Shown: one piece after another, positions 6,133-7,691 of the stretch
Layout of the letters: every line of letters starts with the position of its first letter
Numbering within the stretch: position 1 is the stretch's first letter
DNA from: DATCIH01 sp036507955
GTDB lineage: Bacteria; Bacillota; Clostridia; Clostridiales; Clostridiaceae
Assembly: GCA_036507955.1 (NCBI GenBank)
Contig: DATCIH010000044.1
Coordinates: forward strand, 1-7,691
Reading direction: 5' to 3'
Length of the DNA: 7,691 bases
Made by a program: the position numbers and the translations under genes
Notes under the pieces: generated by a model
Told to the model about the DNA's origin: nothing
The model's database searches: none
What the model saw: only the letters and a program-made list of their open reading frames with translations

Positions 6133-6789
6133 CTTTAACCTCTCCTTTAATTTATATACATATTCTTTATCAATAAATTTATCTGAAATACCTACTATTG
6201 CTCCAATATATAGCATTTTCTCATTGTCATTACTTATTTTTGCAGCTAGCTCTACTGCATTAATTGCCATTTCATTTTTGCCAACCTTACTTTTCATTAA
6301 CGGTAAAAATATCAAGTTCAACTTATCTGCATCATTTAGTATCTCTTTTCCTGTAATTTTGTTTTGTAAGTCTAAAAATATATCATCCCCGTTAAAAGCT
6401 TTCATATAAACATTTGAGACTTGATAACTAATAGAGCCTATTTCAATATTGCTTATTGCTTGCTCTATATCACCAGAATAAATAACTGCAGTATTAATTT
6501 TCCTTTTGTCTTTTTTATATAACCTTGCATCATACAGCAAAAATCGTGTTAGGTTATCATTTCTATTTGTTGTTTGAAACTCAAGATGTAAAAAGCTCTC
6601 ATCTTCAAGTAGAAATACAAAATCCATGGATTCCTCACTAACTTCCAAAACAGGAAGGTCCGTTGGAATTACAGCTTTAATTTTAGCAGTATGTAGTCCA
6701 TAAAAATCTAAAGCTACATCCTTAAAAGCTGCTGACATGTACTTTAAGATTATATCGTTATTTTGATATGATATCTCTGCCATTACCAT
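5950..6789 (-). CDS. Rpn family recombination-promoting nuclease / PD-(D/E)XK putative transposase
   Basis: A nuclease-fold protein of 277-280 residues, depending on the start. Counting from the ATG at 6783, the N-terminal PD-(D/E)XK core has Asp54 in SMDFVF and Glu68-Phe-Gln70 in LHLEFQ. Together these give the D...ExQ active site typical of Rpn proteins. The conserved RFLLYDARLY follows (80-89), then a helical middle, and an acidic/basic C-terminus with repeated EG pairs (EGFEEGIKEG, 228-237) and a helical end. Databases often call this family a transposase, but no inverted repeats flank it and it looks like a single resident gene. E. coli Rpn proteins are DNA endonucleases linked to recombination and phage defence. 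Starts are possible at 6792 (GTG), 6789 (ATG) and 6783 (ATG). I chose 6789 because AGAAAG lies 5 nt upstream, but all three are weak. A separate internal start is described at 5950-6132. Confidence 0.85.
   Translation of the reverse strand: MVMAEISYQNNDIILKYMSAAFKDVALDFYGLHTAKIKAVIPTDLPVLEVSEESMDFVFLLEDESFLHLEFQTTNRNDNLTRFLLYDARLYKKDKRKINTAVIYSGDIEQAISNIEIGSISYQVSNVYMKAFNGDDIFLDLQNKITGKEILNDADKLNLIFLPLMKSKVGKNEMAINAVELAAKISNDNEKMLYIGAIVGISDKFIDKEYVYKLKERLKMTRVGIELRKEGFEEGIKEGKLEDASKMVKKGFIIDDIIEITGLKKEDIEKLHELNKEKH
6139..6148 (-). promoter_or_regulatory. Strong internal ribosome binding site in rpn
   Basis: AAAGGAGAGG on the minus strand sits 6 nt before the in-frame ATG at 6130-6132. It encodes the Leu-Lys-Glu-Arg segment of Rpn, so it could be coincidence in a purine-rich helical region. 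It is nevertheless the best match to the anti-Shine-Dalgarno sequence anywhere in this gene. Confidence 0.5.
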
Positions 6790-6800
6790 CACTACTTTCT

Positions 6801-6809
6801 ATTATATCA
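6801..6809 (-). promoter_or_regulatory. Extended -10 promoter candidate for rpn
   Basis: On the minus strand TGATATAAT (6801-6809) is a perfect extended -10 element, with no clear -35 at 17 nt (ACTATT at 6824-6829). Transcription would start near 6794, only about 5 nt before the ATG at 6789 and 11 nt before the ATG at 6783, leaving a nearly leaderless mRNA without the AGAAAG at 6795-6800. If that AGAAAG is used as a ribosome binding site, the promoter must lie further upstream. Confidence 0.4.
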
Positions 6810-6928
6810 TAGATCTATGTAGTAATAGTATTTGCTTATTTAAGAAAAATATGCAAACTTCCATTCGGTTAATATCAAATTCAATGTCCTGAAACTTTTT
6901 TTTGAATCTCATGATTGTATGTAAGTGC

Positions 6929-7495
6929 TTACATATTCAATGCTTTTTTAATAGTTAAAGCTGCTGCCATCCTATCCGAGGTACCTAGCTTTGAATATAT
7001 ATTGCTGATATAATTTTTTACAGTTCCCTCTGATATATATAGCGAGGAGGCTATCTGCTTATTATTAAAACCAAATACAATCATTTTTGCTATTTCTATC
7101 TCCCGTTCTGAAAAGTCTTTCAAACCTTTCTTTTGCTCTTGAGTTACAATAGTGGCATTAGTTAACCGCTTTGCAATTTTTATTGCTACCTCTGAGGGTA
7201 ACATAAAGGATCCTTTATAGGCGTCATTTATTGATTTTATAAGATCATCACCTTGAATATCCTTTAATATATATCCTGAAGCTCCATTAGTTAAAGCATC
7301 TATTATATAGTCATCCTCATTAAAAGTGGTTAATATTAATATGATTATTTGTGGATACAGCCTTTTTATAATTTTTGTAGTCTCCACTCCATCCATTACT
7401 GGCATTCTTATGTCCATTAATATTAAATCAAGGGAAGATAACCTACAACGCTCTATAGCTTCTTGTCCGTTTTTTGCGGTACCTATTACCTCCAT
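6929..7495 (-). CDS. NarL/LuxR-type response regulator, N-terminally truncated (possible pseudogene)
   Basis: A DNA-binding response regulator whose first ATG gives 188 residues, against about 210 for intact members. Present are the phospho-acceptor Asp28 in LILMDIRMP, the switch Thr56 in ILTTF, Lys78 in YILKD, and a complete LuxR-type helix-turn-helix (127-184, including SEREIEIAKM, NKQIA and SEGTVKNYISNIYSKLG). Missing is the first ~18 residues, which form strand 1 and the Asp-Asp pair that binds Mg2+. Upstream of the ATG the frame still reads TILDLEDN, which belongs to the receiver, and then meets TAA after nine codons with no start codon. The DNA for the amino end is therefore deleted, not misread. 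The product, if made, should not be phosphorylated normally. It would follow its kinase gene (stop at 7526) as a two-component operon. Confidence 0.85.
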   Translation of the reverse strand: MEVIGTAKNGQEAIERCRLSSLDLILMDIRMPVMDGVETTKIIKRLYPQIIILILTTFNEDDYIIDALTNGASGYILKDIQGDDLIKSINDAYKGSFMLPSEVAIKIAKRLTNATIVTQEQKKGLKDFSEREIEIAKMIVFGFNNKQIASSLYISEGTVKNYISNIYSKLGTSDRMAAALTIKKALNM

Positions 7496-7525
7496 ATTAT
7501 CTTCTAAATCAAGGATTGTTTATAC

Positions 7526-7691
7526 TTAACTTACTGGAAATGCTATATCTAAGGTAACACCCTGTCCTTCTATAGATATAATATTTATTGTTCCCTTGTT
7601 TTCCTCGGCTCTAGCTCTCATGGCCCGAAGTCCAAACCCTGGTAAAATTATAGATGCACCTTTACCGTTATCTTGGAGGGAAAAGAAAATA
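7526..7691 (-). CDS. Sensor histidine kinase, C-terminal ATPase end (partial)
   Basis: The last 54 residues of a histidine kinase whose gene continues past the right edge. It reads LQDNGKG (G1 box of the HATPase_c domain), then PGFGLRAMRARAEENKGTIN, the G2 box and following helix of the NarL/LiaS-type (HisKA_3) kinases, then IEGQGVTLDIAFPVS before the stop TAA at 7526-7528. The kinase would autophosphorylate and pass the phosphate to the response regulator encoded next on the same strand. Its stop is followed almost directly by the internal receiver codons of that regulator, showing where the regulator's start has been lost. The sensor domain and stimulus are outside the window. Confidence 0.88.
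   Translation of the reverse strand, partial: IFFSLQDNGKGASIILPGFGLRAMRARAEENKGTINIISIEGQGVTLDIAFPVS

Noticed and set aside
6008..6409. Long open frame on the plus strand opposite rpn
   Set aside because: It is rich in Ser, Ile, Leu and Phe as expected for the antisense of a Lys/Glu/Asn-rich gene, has no ribosome binding site, and the minus-strand frame has clear family motifs.
5950..6792. Rpn gene as part of an insertion sequence
   Set aside because: The family is often labelled transposase, but no terminal inverted repeats or target-site duplications are seen, and the flanks are ordinary intergenic DNA with a terminator and a promoter.
6918..6935. TATGTAAG-TG-CTTACATA palindrome at the response regulator stop as a terminator
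   Set aside because: The stem is AT-rich with a two-base centre, and on the minus strand it is followed by an A-rich rather than T-rich tract, so it does not look like an intrinsic terminator.
6911..6958. Cysteine-containing 15-residue plus-strand frame beginning MIVCKCLHIQ
   Set aside because: It lies antisense to the end of the response regulator, has no ribosome binding site, and is short enough to arise by chance.
7496..7522. Alternative upstream start to complete the response regulator
   Set aside because: The frame holds ACA ATC CTT GAT TTA GAA GAT AAT after a TAA, with no ATG, GTG or TTG. The amino end is missing from the DNA.

Overview
The window comes from a low-GC Gram-positive bacterium, most likely Clostridium or a close relative. 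This rests on strong AT bias (including at third codon positions), near-canonical GGAGG-type ribosome binding sites, tightly packed co-directional genes, and the families present: a YtrA-type GntR regulator with its ABC exporter, a clostridial-style Rpn nuclease, and a NarL-type two-component pair. No phage, insertion sequence, CRISPR array, tRNA or rRNA is visible.

Layout. (1) Positions 2-55 look like the 3' end of a plus-strand gene, closed by a hairpin at 55-76 that also ends the operon facing it. (2) Positions 80-3043, minus strand, hold a three-gene operon transcribed as permease, ATPase, permease. It encodes a MacB/FtsX-type ABC exporter with two different four-helix permeases, the same gene order as the pneumococcal vex locus. 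(3) Positions 3306-5330, minus strand, hold a second operon: GntR/YtrA-type repressor, ABC ATPase, six-helix permease, ending in a strong hairpin at 3251-3283. Its promoter overlaps a 47-nt palindrome that is the likely autoregulatory operator. (4) Divergently, 5565-5798 encodes a 77-residue two-helix membrane protein of unknown function with its own extended -10 promoter. (5) Positions 5950-6789, minus strand, encode an Rpn/PD-(D/E)XK nuclease. Inside it, in frame, is an excellent ribosome binding site and ATG for a 60-residue C-terminal protein. (6) Positions 6929-7691, minus strand, hold the end of a sensor histidine kinase followed by a NarL-type response regulator that has lost its first ~18 codons.

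How the parts work together. The two ABC systems look like independent exporters or stress-response transporters. The GntR repressor probably senses a ligand and releases its own operon. The kinase/regulator pair should form a two-component system, but the regulator lacks the acidic pocket needed for phosphorylation, so the pair is probably broken or rewired.

The most interesting signal is the rpn gene. Its full-length start has weak translation signals, while the internal start has a near-ideal one. That matches the arrangement described for E. coli Rpn proteins, in which a toxic nuclease is held in check by a small protein made from the 3' end of the same gene. Most of the rest is ordinary chromosomal sequence.
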